Source: Neoceratodus forsteri
Lineage: Eukaryota > Chordata > Ceratodontiformes > Ceratodontidae
NCBI GenBank assembly: GCA_016271365.2
Contig: CM057459.1
Span: 824,759,001 to 824,823,000 of the forward strand
Reading direction: 5' to 3'
DNA length: 64,000 bases
Both the position numbers and the translations under genes were made by a program. The notes under the pieces were generated by a model that was given only the letters and a program-made list of their open reading frames with translations, searched no databases and was not told where the DNA came from. Positions within the stretch are counted from its first letter, which is position 1, and each line of letters begins with the position of its first letter. Of this stretch, positions 53,130-63,729 are shown one piece after another.

Positions 53130-55205
53130 TATACATATTTATTTATTTATTTATTTGTTTTTGTTAACCAGGTAAGCAGACTAGACAACATGTGCCTATT
53201 TTCATGTGCGACCTGGGAGGTTACAGTACAGAAAAACATGGTACATATTCAGGGTGGCATACAGGCCTGAAACTACAAGTAGGCCAGATAGAATACAGTA
53301 CAGAGTACAATGAATAGACAAAGAACAATCTCACCCACACCCAGGTGGGGCCAGAGTAACGGCATATAGACAATAGTACAGAGTCAGAGCTAACAAACAA
53401 AGTACAACTACAGGCTCAATAAGATAACACCACATTACGGCGGGGTGGGGAGGAACAACAGGTACAGGGGCTAGAGTAGGGCGGGCTGAATCCTGCTGAC
53501 ACCCCATGTGGTGAGTGGGAAAGCGGGCAGGGGTGGCGAGATGTTGCAGTGGACAGCATTGAGCTAGTGGGTGAGGAACTCAACCTGGAGGACCACCACA
53601 TCAGAGGCAAGCACAGAGCTGCAGGGGAGTACTGTCCAATCCAGTGGCAGGCCCCATTGGGCAGGCCAGGAGATAGCTGGGACCTTCGGTACCCTGAAGG
53701 AGGGGAGCTAGAAGGGGAGGGGATCCCAGACAATGGGGGGGGATGCTGTCCAGAGGGGAGGTGGGGGCCAGGAACAGCTTGAGGGTGGGGAGTAGGGTGG
53801 CCACGAGAGCAAATAAGTGCGGGGGAGGAGAAGTGGTTGGGGCCGAAACCTACGAGGTGGAAGAGGTGTCGGGCAGCCAGTGGTGGCAGCTACTCGTTTC
53901 CACAAGGGCAGATGGAGGCCCCTTTGAGAAATTTCCAGAGGGATGTTTTGAAGCTGGAGTGGGAAGCGGCGGCTCAAACAGGAGCAGGGAGGGAGTTCCA
54001 GAATCTGGGGGCATAGGCGGAGAAGGTCCATTCCCAGTGAGGGACAGGTCCTAGGGACCTTGCAAGGAGTGAGAGCTGGGCCCTAAGCTGATAGGCCGGG
54101 TGCAGTGTTGAAGGAAGAGCAAGTGCTGGAGGCAAGCAGTACGGACTATGTTGTCTACCAAGCTACCAAAGACAAAGGCTTGGTATTTATCAGGGGGAAG
54201 CCACTCCAGACGGGCATAGAGGGCTCACTGATGCGTAAGGCAATGGGCAGAGAGGGCAAAATGACAGACGTTGTTATATGCCGTGTCCCATTTCACTAGG
54301 GAGACATTCGGGACCGGCGTGAAGCCAACAAGCCCATAGCAGAGCGTAGGTAGGAGGATCCCCCTGGCTATGGCGAGCTGAGCAGCCAGGGTGAGGCAGT
54401 CCTTGGCCCTGTAGGCTAGGCCAAGCTTACAGTTCGACGCTTTGCAAATGTTCCGGAGATGCTCAGTGAAATCAAGCTAGGGGTCTAGGGTCACTCCTAG
54501 GTGCCTAGCGGAGTTCAGAACAGGCAGGAGAGCCATTCCCCATTTATATGGCGAGGGGGGAGGGGCAAGAAGCGATTTTGGCTGCCGACCCGAATAACAT
54601 GGCGTGTGTTTTGTCAAGATTAATGGTAAGCTTGTATCCCACGAGCCAGTTTTGGATACACCCAAAGTCAGAATTGAGCTGGGAGTTGATGGTAACGGGG
54701 TTCAGGGCACTAGATAGTAATACCAGATCATCCACATATAGAGTAGTAGACCTGAAGGTAGTAACTGAGGTGAGTTTGTTTACATAGAGGGAGAACAGAA
54801 TGGGACCAAGAACGGACCCTTGGGGTACTCCGCATCTGACTGGGGAGAGGCCCGAAAGGGCACGGTTAAAACAGGTGTATTGTTGTCTCCCCCCAAGATA
54901 GCTGGTAAACCAGTCAAGAGCTTGGGGGGGAGAAGCCTTGCCCAAGTAGGGTGGAGAGAAGGAGATTATGGTCAACCAGGTCAAAGGCCTTAGAGAGGTC
55001 GACAAAGATGGCCCCAGTCAGTTTACCAGCAATAGTGGTGGCTCTGACCTGGGAGGTGATCACAGCGAGAGCAGTGGATGTGCTATGCCCCTTCCTGAAG
55101 CCGTGCTGGGCAGGGGAGAGAACTGCATACTCCTGCAGGTAATGGGAGATTTGTCCAGCTACAGCTTTTTCAAGTAGCTTGCTTTGTGTTGTGTTGTGTA
55201 TCTTC
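53130..55205 (-). mobile_element. 2A-LINE relative, 5'-truncated, antisense
   Basis: The 3' end (plus 53134-53220) is the complement of CACATGAAAATAGGCACATG, TCTAGTCTGCTTACCTGG, TTAACAAAAACAAATAAATA and matches the 2A-LINE 3' terminus. A GC-rich 3' UTR (53400-54100) precedes the RT (54320-55205). The copy stops within the RT N-terminus at about 55205, where AT-rich DNA begins. The longer, GC-rich 3' UTR distinguishes this subfamily from the 30-35 kb copy. Confidence 0.85.
54320..55205 (-). pseudogene. Reverse transcriptase of the antisense 2A-LINE relative
   Basis: The frame 55210-54914 gives KLLEKAVAGQISHYLQEYAV, LSPAQHGFRKGHSTSTALAV and GAIFVDLSKAFDLVDHNLLL. The frame 55005-54544 gives 'WFTSYLGGRQQYTCFNRALS', [37 protein letters not shown] and LTINLDKTHAMLFGSAAKIA. 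The next frame continues RHLGVTLDP...HLRNICKASNCKLGLAY. Both palm Asp motifs (LSKAFD, YVDD) are present. LDKTHAMLFG shows which residue the stop at 34112 replaces in the other copy. One frameshift separates the main frames. Confidence 0.88.
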
Positions 55206-55279
55206 ACCACTTATCAATAAAAAATAATTGAAAAAAACATACCCATCCACCAAAATGTGTCCAAAATAATGCACACATG

Positions 55280-56095
55280 AATGCTGATTACATGATTCAG
55301 ACTACTCTGATGGACATCTTCAGTTCCATAATGATGGCTACAGACAGGCATCAGGCAGTTAATAAGTTATGCCTGCATTTCAGAAAGATTTTTGTCACTG
55401 TGCCACACGGAGATTAATCAGTCAATCGAGGTGGGGATCTGGGCATGGAAACACTTGACAAGGTGGATAGGCCACTGATAACTAAGCAGGACCTGGGGCT
55501 CATCCTAAATGGCAAATTCACTGATGTCAGAGAGGTCACGAGTTGTGTGCTTCAGTGTTCAGTCCTGGGACCCACACTCTTCATTAAATGCATCAGTGAT
55601 ATAGAGAAGGGGTAAGGGAAAGATGTGCTCTTTGCTGATGAAACAAAATGATTCAGGAGGGTGGATACTGTGTAAGAGACTGACCATTTACAAAAGGTGT
55701 GGATTGATTACATAACTATTCTGGCATCTGGCAGATTAAAGTTCAACATCAAGAAGTGCAAGGTAATGCACATAGAAAATAACTCCTGAAATAGATTACT
55801 GGATTTATGATGTACAGTGGGACACACTGCAAAAGAAAATATTTAGGAGTTGCTGTGACTGAAACCCTGGAGACAACCTTGCAGTGCAATAAGATTTATG
55901 AAAATCTAGAATAATTTTGAGGTGTATTAGCATCGGTAACCAGCACCACAAGGGAAGTATTTCTTTCCCAGTGCTGGTCCCTGGTGAGGCCACACTTGGA
56001 GTACTGTGTACAGTTATGGAACCCTTATATGAAAAAGGACCTGGAGAGGTTCGAGGTGGTGCAGACTCCAGTCAGGGTACTGACTTTAGTGTGCT
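55280..56095 (+). pseudogene. CR1-group reverse transcriptase, strongly decayed
   Basis: Fragments in RT order on the plus strand are 'KVFVTVPHGD' near 55390, 'CSVLGPTLFIKCISDIEKG' near 55555-55615, 'VLFADETK' near 55630 with the catalytic pair changed to DE, FNIKKCKVMHIENNS near 55740, and '[20 protein letters not shown]' followed by ERFEVVQ at 55984-56060. Frameshifts are frequent. This is one of the oldest CR1 copies in the window. Confidence 0.65.
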
Positions 56096-56264
56096 GGCAA
56101 CCTGACAATTGTTTCCTGTTCCAGCCCCATTGTTTATCTTGTCTTGTTCTTCGGCATAAAGGCCCAAACCTCAAAAGTCTTTAGAATCCTGAAGTAACTA
56201 AATAGGTGTGACGAGGGAGCTCCTGAAAATACAGAGGCCTCTCTCTGCACATGCAGTTGCCTCT

Positions 56265-56785
56265 GTGCATCCATACAAACAGAAGAAAGAAATTAAATAA
56301 GTGCTTTAGCTAGGATCTGAACCCAGGTCTTTCAGAATACCTTTTCAGCTGCACTGCGAGATGTGTCACCAAGGCAAACAGAAACTGGGATACCCAGAGG
56401 TACAGTATCTTACTCTTTCACTAATGCATAACCTGGTACTGCACTGATAATACATTCTCAATCACAAATATGTGGTGTGCTCATTTATGGAACCCGTAGA
56501 AACAGAAGAAAGAAAGAAATGCTTAGCTGGGACTTAATCCCAGGCTACTCAGAATACCATTACAGTTGCATTACCAGTTGCACCACCAAGGCAGCTGGAA
56601 ACTGATACATCCAGAAGCACCTTACTCCTCCTCTAATGTACAACATGGTGCTGCACCGGTGATACATTTTCAATCACAAGAGTGCAGTAGTGTGTACATT
56701 TATAGAACCCCTACAAACAAAAGAGAGAAAGAAACAAGTGCAGTAGTTGGGACACAAACCCAGAACACTCAGAATATCATTCTTT
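56265..56785 (-). repeat. Tandem tRNA-SINE-like repeats, period ~220 bp
   Basis: Two full units and one partial unit start at 56277, 56500 and 56715 with AAACAGAAGAAAGAAA or near variants, then 'GATCTGAACCCAGG' / 'GACTTAATCCCAGG' / 'GACACAAACCCAGA', then TCAGAATACC. On the minus strand, unit two begins GGTGGTGCAACTGGTAATGC (A-box-like) and has GGGATTAAGTCCC (B-box-like) about 40 nt on, a tRNA-SINE layout. The shared body and regular spacing indicate tandem duplication of one SINE, not independent insertions. Confidence 0.7.
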
Positions 56786-57291
56786 TTTTTTATAATTTAA
56801 TATCGTTATTGTATTTCAAACAGTCAAGGTTACATATTAGAAATGTCACTTAAGTCATACAGATTGCAATTTACAGCCGTGATGTAACTAGAACAAATAA
56901 CATCACAAAACCTAAATAAATACACTCATCCCACCTCCCATCTATCCCTCCCCACCAACCCTCACCCATGCCAAGTGTTATGCTATGAAAGGGGCATTAA
57001 AGCCATCAATCCTTGAGGAACTGGTAAAAGAAACTAATGTTTCCATATAGACAGTAACACCTAGAGAGTGTCCCATGTACTCTGGAAAGTTTTAATCCTG
57101 TTGCACATTGATGCAATATGCCTCTCAGTTGTAATGTGAGAAGCACCTCTCTGTACCATTCTATTACAGGCGGCAGTGTTTTTACTTCCAGTGCCTCATG
57201 ATAATCAGTTTGGCAGTCTAAGCCACTAGAGCCAGATGTACTTTCATAGTTGCCATGTGGGAAGAAATTTAATAAGCAGGCTTCCAAGTAG
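56786..57291 (-). mobile_element. L1/Tx1-like LINE 3' end, antisense
   Basis: Minus-strand frames give fragments such as LPPVIEWYREVLLTLQL and, in the shifted frame, ERHIASMCNRIKTFQSTWDT. This resembles the C-terminal ORF2 motif of L1/Tx1-type LINEs, where a W-containing block closes the protein. A T-rich stretch on the plus strand (56783-56792) could mark the poly(A) end. The hAT element starts at 57292 inside it. The assignment is tentative. Confidence 0.4.
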
Positions 57292-57600
57292 GGTTGTCAG
57301 AACCCTCTGAGTTCTGGGTTCTAGTTCTAGTCTAGAACTTTTGAAAAAGTTCTAGTGTTCTAATCTTTTTTAGAACTTTTTAGAACTCGAACCCTATTTT
57401 TTTATTGTGCTGCCAGTAACAAAGATAGTAATAAAATACATGTAAAGGAAAAACTGTTCAAAATAAGTGGGAGAGAAATTATCTTGTATGATGACATTGA
57501 TAGGAATACAACTAGGTTTATCTATAGTTTCTTCTGTTTGCTAAAGTCAGCAACTTAATACGTAACAGGCCCACCCACCCACCCATATGTTAAAGTTTTC

Positions 57601-58412
57601 CTGCTGCAGCTGCATCATAGTTCCTTAGTGAAAGAAAGAGGCACATTAGCCATTTATGTACTCAGCTATATATACTCATCGTCATGAATTAGGAGAAAAA
57701 TAACTGATATTACCTAATTTCAGCTATTTGCTGCTTTCTGTTTTAAATGAGTGAATCAAAAGTTGCTATGTTTAAAAGAAAGCTTTTATAACAAAGTCAA
57801 GCCAAGTACTACAGCAGCAACATGTGGAACTGTTACAAAACATATTATGTCATAACATATTCAGTCAAGACATTGGAATAAAAAAATATTTGCAGAAACC
57901 ACAAGAAGGCTGCTCCAATCCTAAGTTGTGCCTGTGTGAAAAGTTGAGCACCAAGAACAAAGACATAGCACACTTTCCAAATATTATTGTGCATTTTATT
58001 GTATATCACAGTACAGAACGCTATGTAGGACAAAATAGTTTTAAACAGACAAAGGTCCTTTTGTCTGTTTAAACTGTTTTGTCCTGCATGATGCTTCTGT
58101 ACTGTGATGCTATCAGTTAAAACGCACAATACAGTATATTTTTGGAAGTGTTGGTGCTGTGTCTTTTTGTTCTTAATAAAAAAAATATGCCAGTCATTGT
58201 TGCTGGCAAAATGCATGCAATTTTCTAAGGTAATGCATACATATACCAACATTTTTGTTAGCAAATTGAAGTAATATATACAAAAAAATTTAAGATAATG
58301 CATTTTTGCAGCTGATACTTCAATAAAATCTGTATTTCAGTCACATAAATAAAAACAGTGGTTTCCTCACCACATACTAATTTACTAAGGAACATTTATG
58401 TAGCTGCAGCAG
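57601..58412. repeat. Large imperfect foldback within the hAT 3' region
   Basis: The inner arms 57953-58055 and 58057-58175 are strongly complementary around AAAGGTCCTTTT: AAGAACAAAGACATAGCAC pairs with GTGCTGTGTCTTTTTGTTCTT, and ACAGTACAGAACGC with GCTTCTGTACTGT. The outer arms CTGCTGCAGCTGCATCATAG (57601) and the inverse AGCTGCAGCAG (ending 58412) with TTCCTTAGT/ACTAAGGAA also pair. The middle of each arm is diverged. It may be a nested MITE or a rearranged part of the hAT. No coding sequence. Confidence 0.7.
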
Positions 58413-59290
58413 TTGGCATGTGATGTTTAAGGGACAGCGTCTGTTAACCCCATTATGTATCAAATTATTACTACTTATAAAGCAAAAACACTATGATACG
58501 TCACATTCTGTGAAAACTGCTGATGCAGATTTTCTTTTATTTCTGATTCCTTTATTCTTTTTTTAAAGGGGACAGGACAATTGTGCTAGGTGGCAGCAGT
58601 TTGCAATGTATTTAATAAGAATATATATTATGTGTACAGTAGGTTCGGTCTGTCATCATTTTTTTCCTCACCATCCCCAGCTGATCATGAATCTGTAAAT
58701 GAAAGAACTAAAACAACACCCACCTTTCACCCCATCACCCATTCCACTTTTCTTCCACCACCCTCATCTGTGCAGTAGCACCCATGCCACCCTTACACCC
58801 ATGTTAAAACCAACCCACAACCCTCACCCATGTACTAGCATCCATTTTTCGTTTATGGCTAACATTTCTGTAATTGAAAAAATAATAAACAGCTACCAAT
58901 TAGAATTCATTGTTTTGTCCTCTTAAAATTGAAAAATAGACTGCCTCCTGTCCCAGCCTCATGCTGATGCACCACAAAGTCACAGAAGGTAAATCCAAAA
59001 ATATATGTTTGCACTTTAACTATAAATAATATGATACAGAAAGGATTGACGTGGACAGTGTCCCTTTATGCCAAATTTGGGCCTGTTCCCACTGATGTTA
59101 AAATTGCCCTGTATATAAAACTTGTTGACTTTAGTTTAGACCCTCGCTACAAAGCAGTTTGCCATGAAATGGTGAAAGTTTTGGGGGTATATAGTCCAAG
59201 GTAGTAGATCGAGAAAGGAGAGAGACGACAAACCAAAGTCATCACAGTCTGTAAAAGTTTCCTTTTGGTAGAGACTCCGTCCCACACAGT
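58413..59290. other. hAT non-coding region with a possible plus-strand hAT scrap
   Basis: No antisense transposase is seen here. On the plus strand near 59095-59170 the codons read 'DVKIALYIKLVDFSLDPRYK' and continue AVCHEMVKVLG. The LDPRYK is like the hAT LLDPRFK motif but is on the strand opposite to the main transposase. Nothing else is identified. Confidence 0.35.
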
Positions 59291-59294
59291 ATTT

Positions 59295-62140
59295 TTACCA
59301 GCCACCACCATCTGAGTTGTCATCATCACCATCAACATCCACAACATCAATCACTTCAGGATCAGTTTGTATACTCTTGTAGGGATACGAAAATCTTGAC
59401 TTATTAACTTTAATAAAAGTTAACGTGTGTACATTTTCTGGCAGCAACCTATTTCTGGTGTCTGTCACAATATTGCCAGCTGTACTAAACATGCGTTCTG
59501 AAGAGACACTTGTTGCAGGACAACCAAGATATTTACAGGCTTCATCATACAGCTCTGTCCAAATTGACTTTTTTGATCTCCAGTATTCAAAAGGGCATAC
59601 ATCAATAGGAATAGGCAGTTCTTGCAGGTAACTGTCTCACCATGTTGGACAGAGACCGCTCAGAAGAGGAATCAGCAGAAGCAGCTGGTATGGCAGCAAT
59701 TTGGGAAAGGTTTTGCCACAGATTTAGCTTGCTACTAAGGGCTGAAGAAGTGGCAGTTGTGGAACAACTACTGTTAATGTTTGGTGACTTTTCCAGTTCT
59801 GTATCCCTTTGTGAAGATGAACCTGCATGTTGTGGTGATGACAACCTGATGGTACTGTGCGTGTCTGTGTTTGACTCCTGTGAGTGCTGCAGCTCATCTA
59901 GCAACATACATTTGTACTGCTCTATATCATCTGTTTTTGGAAGATGTATAGCCTTGAACCTGGGATCTAAGAGATTGCAAGGATGTAGTGTCTTGATTTC
60001 GTCATTGCAACTAATTTGTCATTGGTTTTGAAGCACTCGCTCATTCTCTTTATGAGATTCCCATGATATAGGCGACATGTTGTCTGCGCTTCAGATCTGT
60101 CTTTTTCTATTTGTAGATTTAGAACACTAAGATGATGTGAAATGAGCATTATGAGTGGGATAACCTGACTCACAGATGCACCTTCAGAAGACATGTCCCT
60201 TGTAGCTGTCTCAAAAGGAGCTAGGATACAGCACACTGTCTCCATTAATTTCCACTGCAGCACAGACAGCATAATGCCATCTCCAATAATGTAATTGGAG
60301 CAGTACTCATGTACAGCTTGCTTTTGCTCCAAGAGCGCTGCAGCATATAAAGCATTGAGTTCCAGGTGGAAACATTTAGAATCAGCTTTGCTGGGGCAGC
60401 TTGTGTTTTGCGAGTTCGGACAATGTCCGTATAGCCTTGGTTGAATGTGAAAAGTGAGTCACAATTTTTTGCAAACAGCAATCATACCATCCACTTGTGT
60501 TTCGTTGCTGAGAAATCCCATGACAATTAAGTGTAAGCAATGTGCAAAGCAAGAAGCATGCAAAAATCCTCCATCCTGTATTGCTTTTAAGATGTTGGCT
60601 CCATTGTCACTTACTATGAAGCCACATTTTGACCGTGAGAATAAACCCATTCGATCAAGGAGGTCATTTAGTTCCTGCAAGATGTTTGCAGCAGTATGAC
60701 TTTGCCCAAACTTCTTTATATGCAGGCAGGCCATCTTTTGGGGTGTCTTTGTTTTGAAGAAACAAGAAAACGTGACCCAATGAGTGTAAGGGACATGTAA
60801 TCTATGTTTTGGTGCTGGTCCACATATCTGTTGTGACATGAATAACCCCACCCTCTGCAGTTTTAAGTGCAAGCATCACTGTCGCTTTAAAGCCTGATAA
60901 ATGTTTGGTATTTCAACATAGGAAAAGTACCTTGATGAGGAACATTGTAACAAGGCTCTGCTAATGTCATGAGCTCCCTAAAATCCTCATGATCTACCAA
61001 AGAGTATGGAGAAGGGCTCCGGCTAACAGTTCACCAATTCGGTGATTAAGATGAAGGGTCTTTGGATGATTTCTAGTAAAGGTATTCTTCCTTTCAAATG
61101 CCTGAGACAGTGTTAGCTGTTTGCAACATGTCCCTGCTGGTTTATTATACACACCGTGCTTGATGGGCAGATGGACGGAGATGGTGGACTAGGACTTATA
61201 CATTCAGTGCCATCACTGGATGTGCAACTATGGTACTAATGGTGCTGGCATTGGTGGTAACAGTGATCCTAGGGCTGGCAGTGGTTCTGCCTGCATCCGT
61301 TCAGACAATTCAGTATCCATTTCAGATTCCTGATCCTGACCCTTCTCACGTGCGGTCTGGAAGATGGAGGACATGGGTTTTGGTTTGGATGATCAAGCAA
61401 AACCGAATGCTTTTCAGATGGCGTTTAAGAGCTGTAGTGCCAAGGCATGACACAACTTTACCACGGCTTACACTCTGTTTACACAGGGAACAAATTGCTC
61501 TGCATGGATCAGTTTTACTGACTGAGAAATAATTCCACACCTCAGATGTGACAGATTTTGTTCGAGTGCTAGGAAGATAGTTAAAGACTGTTTGTGTCTT
61601 TTCACCTGTCCTAACAGAACCTGGGACATGCACCTTGGTGCTAGAAGAGTGGACAGAAGACTCTGATGAATTTTCATTGCTGGCCAACACAGAAGTGGTG
61701 GATTCAATGGATATGTCCTTTCATTGCCAACAGTGCTGGATGTATTTGCAAGTGCTACCTGATTCATTGTCAGCAGACTTGCTCATTTCACTTTGTTGAG
61801 GAAGTAATGATTTGTCACGAGACACAACAGTGTGGGACTGAGACAAAGAGCTACTGTCTGAGTCAGAGAGGGACTCACTGTCACTTGCATGTGCTGCTAG
61901 TCACAGGGATCTTAACGGCATGAATGGCATACCTTATGGTGCCTCTCTGTGACCCCAGCAGCTGTACAGGTTTTCTTAAAGGTCCCCTTACCACACTTCA
62001 CTGTTGCTCTTTTGCTGTTTGTTGAATTTTTATCACGTGAAACATTTTGGTTATTTCTGTGCACCAGCAGGATTACCACTACCACCAACACCTGCTCCAA
62101 CACCAGCACTAAATGCTTCATCTATGTTGGTGTCAGCCAT
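59295..62140 (-). pseudogene. hAT transposase with BED zinc finger
   Basis: From the minus-strand ATG at 62140 (MADTNIDEAFSAGVGAGVGG) the broken frames give the full domain order. The BED finger (61690-61346) has SEVWNYFSVSKTDPCRAIC, SLCKQSVSRG and TTALKRHLKS with Cys2-His. The core (60872-60459) has QSHTAANILQELNDLLDRMG, CGFIVSDNGANILKAI with the catalytic-type Asp, and ASCFAHCLHLIVMGFL. The C-terminal RNase-H part (60332-59967) has ETVCCILAPFETATRDMSSE and VIPLIMLISHHLSVLNLQ, then LLDPRFKAIHLPKT at about 59965. The dimerisation domain (about 59640-59390) has 'YLGCPATSVSSERMFSTAGN' and IVTDTRNRLLPENVHTLTFI. At about 2.85 kb it has the usual hAT length. At least five frameshifts or stops make it inactive, but every signature is present. 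It would cut and paste its own ends. Confidence 0.9.
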
Positions 62141-62369
62141 AACAGACAGTAAGTACCAGTACTACCAGTCCAGTATACTGCAGTGAACACACCAACACCC
62201 AAACAATTCCTGTGTAACAAAGCAATGTGATCTGTAATCATGGCTACAACTCCAAAATTTTATTTTGGTTGTGTGACACTGTGATCGTGGACTGAAAGTA
62301 ATTGAAGAATATGACAGTTTGCAACTAAAGGATCCCAGGTTCAAGGCTTACAGAATGATTGGGCTGCTG

Positions 62370-63710
62370 GGCATAGGCATACACATAGCAATCAAGGGCA
62401 CACAGCAGCAAGGTGATGGGCTGACCACAGGAGACGGAGTCACATCACTAAACCCAGGGAATGAGAATTATATTTCCGTTCTGTCATGTAAGGTTAATGC
62501 CACACACACACACTAGGGTTCAGAAAGATTTGTTTGCCTTTTTTGCCCCCTACGTTTCTGTCATGTAAGGTTAATGCCACCACACAACTGGCCACTGGGC
62601 TTCTCTCAGTAACACACACACTGGGTAGGGTACAGTGCAGTCAAAGGGCACACAGCAGCAGGGTGATGGGCTGACTGACCACAGGAGGCGGAGTCACATC
62701 GCAAACCAGGGAATGAGAATTATATTTCTACGTTTCTGTCATGTAAGGTTAATACCACCACACAACTGGCCACTGGGCTCTCTGTAACACACACACTGGG
62801 TAGGGTACAGTGCAGTCAAAGGCACACAGCAGCAGGGTGATGGGCTGACCGACCACAGGAGACAGATCACATCATAAACCAGGGAATGAGAATTATATTT
62901 CTATGTTTCTGTCATGTAAGGTTAATGCCACACACACACACTAGGGTTCAGAAAGATTTATTTGCCTTTTTGCCCCCACGTTTCTGTCATGTAAGGTTAA
63001 TGCCACCACACAACTGGCCACTGGGCTTCTCTCAGTAACACACACACTGGGTAGGGTACAGTGCAGTCAAAGGGCACACAGCAGCAGGGTGATGGGCTGA
63101 CTGACCACAGGAGACAGAGTCACATACGCAAACCAGGGAATGAGAATTATATTTCTACGTTTCTGTCATGTAAGGTTAATGCCACCACACAACTGGCCAC
63201 TGGGCTTCTCTCAGTAACACACACACTGGGTAGGGTACAGTGCAGTCAAAGGACACACAGCAGCAGGGTGATGGGCTGACCGACCACAGGAGACAGTCAC
63301 ATCGCAAACCAGGGAATGAGAATTATATTTCTACGTTTCTGTCATGTAAGGTTAATGCCACACACACACTAGGGTTCAGAAAGATTTATTTGCCTTTTTT
63401 GCCCCTCCATGCTTCTGTCATGTAAGGTTAATGCCACCACACAACTGGCCACTGGGCTTCTCTCTGTAACACACACTGGGTAGGGTACAGTATGCACACA
63501 CTGGCTTCTCTCTGTGACACACACACACACTAGGGTTCAGAAAGATTTTTTTGCCTTTTTGCCCCCTACGTTTCTGTCATGTAAGGTTAATGCCACCACA
63601 CAACTGGCCACTGGGCTTCTCTCTGTAACACACACTGGGTAGGGTACAGTACAGTGCAGTCAAGGGGCACACACTGGGCTTCTCTCTGTGACACACACAC
63701 TAGGGTTCAG
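62370..63710. repeat. Higher-order minisatellite, ~428-bp period
   Basis: The anchor GTCATGTAAGGTTAATGCC occurs at 62483, 62560, 62738, 62911, 62986, 63165, 63341, 63417 and 63576. Spacings are 77, 178, 173, 75, 179, 176, 76 and 159 bp. This is a short-long-long pattern repeating every 428-430 bp. Short units carry ACTAGGGTTCAGAAAGATTT and GCCTTTTTTGCCCC. Long units carry CAACTGGCCACTGGGCTTCTC, GGGTAGGGTACAGTGCAGTC and GGTGATGGGCTGAC. The array lies on the 5' side of the hAT transposase start. Confidence 0.92.
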
Positions 63711-63729
63711 ACTTATTTAGATTTATCAG

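Noticed and set aside
53416..54031. Pro/Ser-rich frames on both strands
   Set aside because: They follow from the GC-rich 3' UTR of an antisense LINE and match no protein motif.
62370..63710. Regular repeats that could be taken for a CRISPR array
   Set aside because: The units are 75-178 bp and the intervening sequences are themselves repeated. There are no unique spacers and no cas genes, and the context is eukaryotic.
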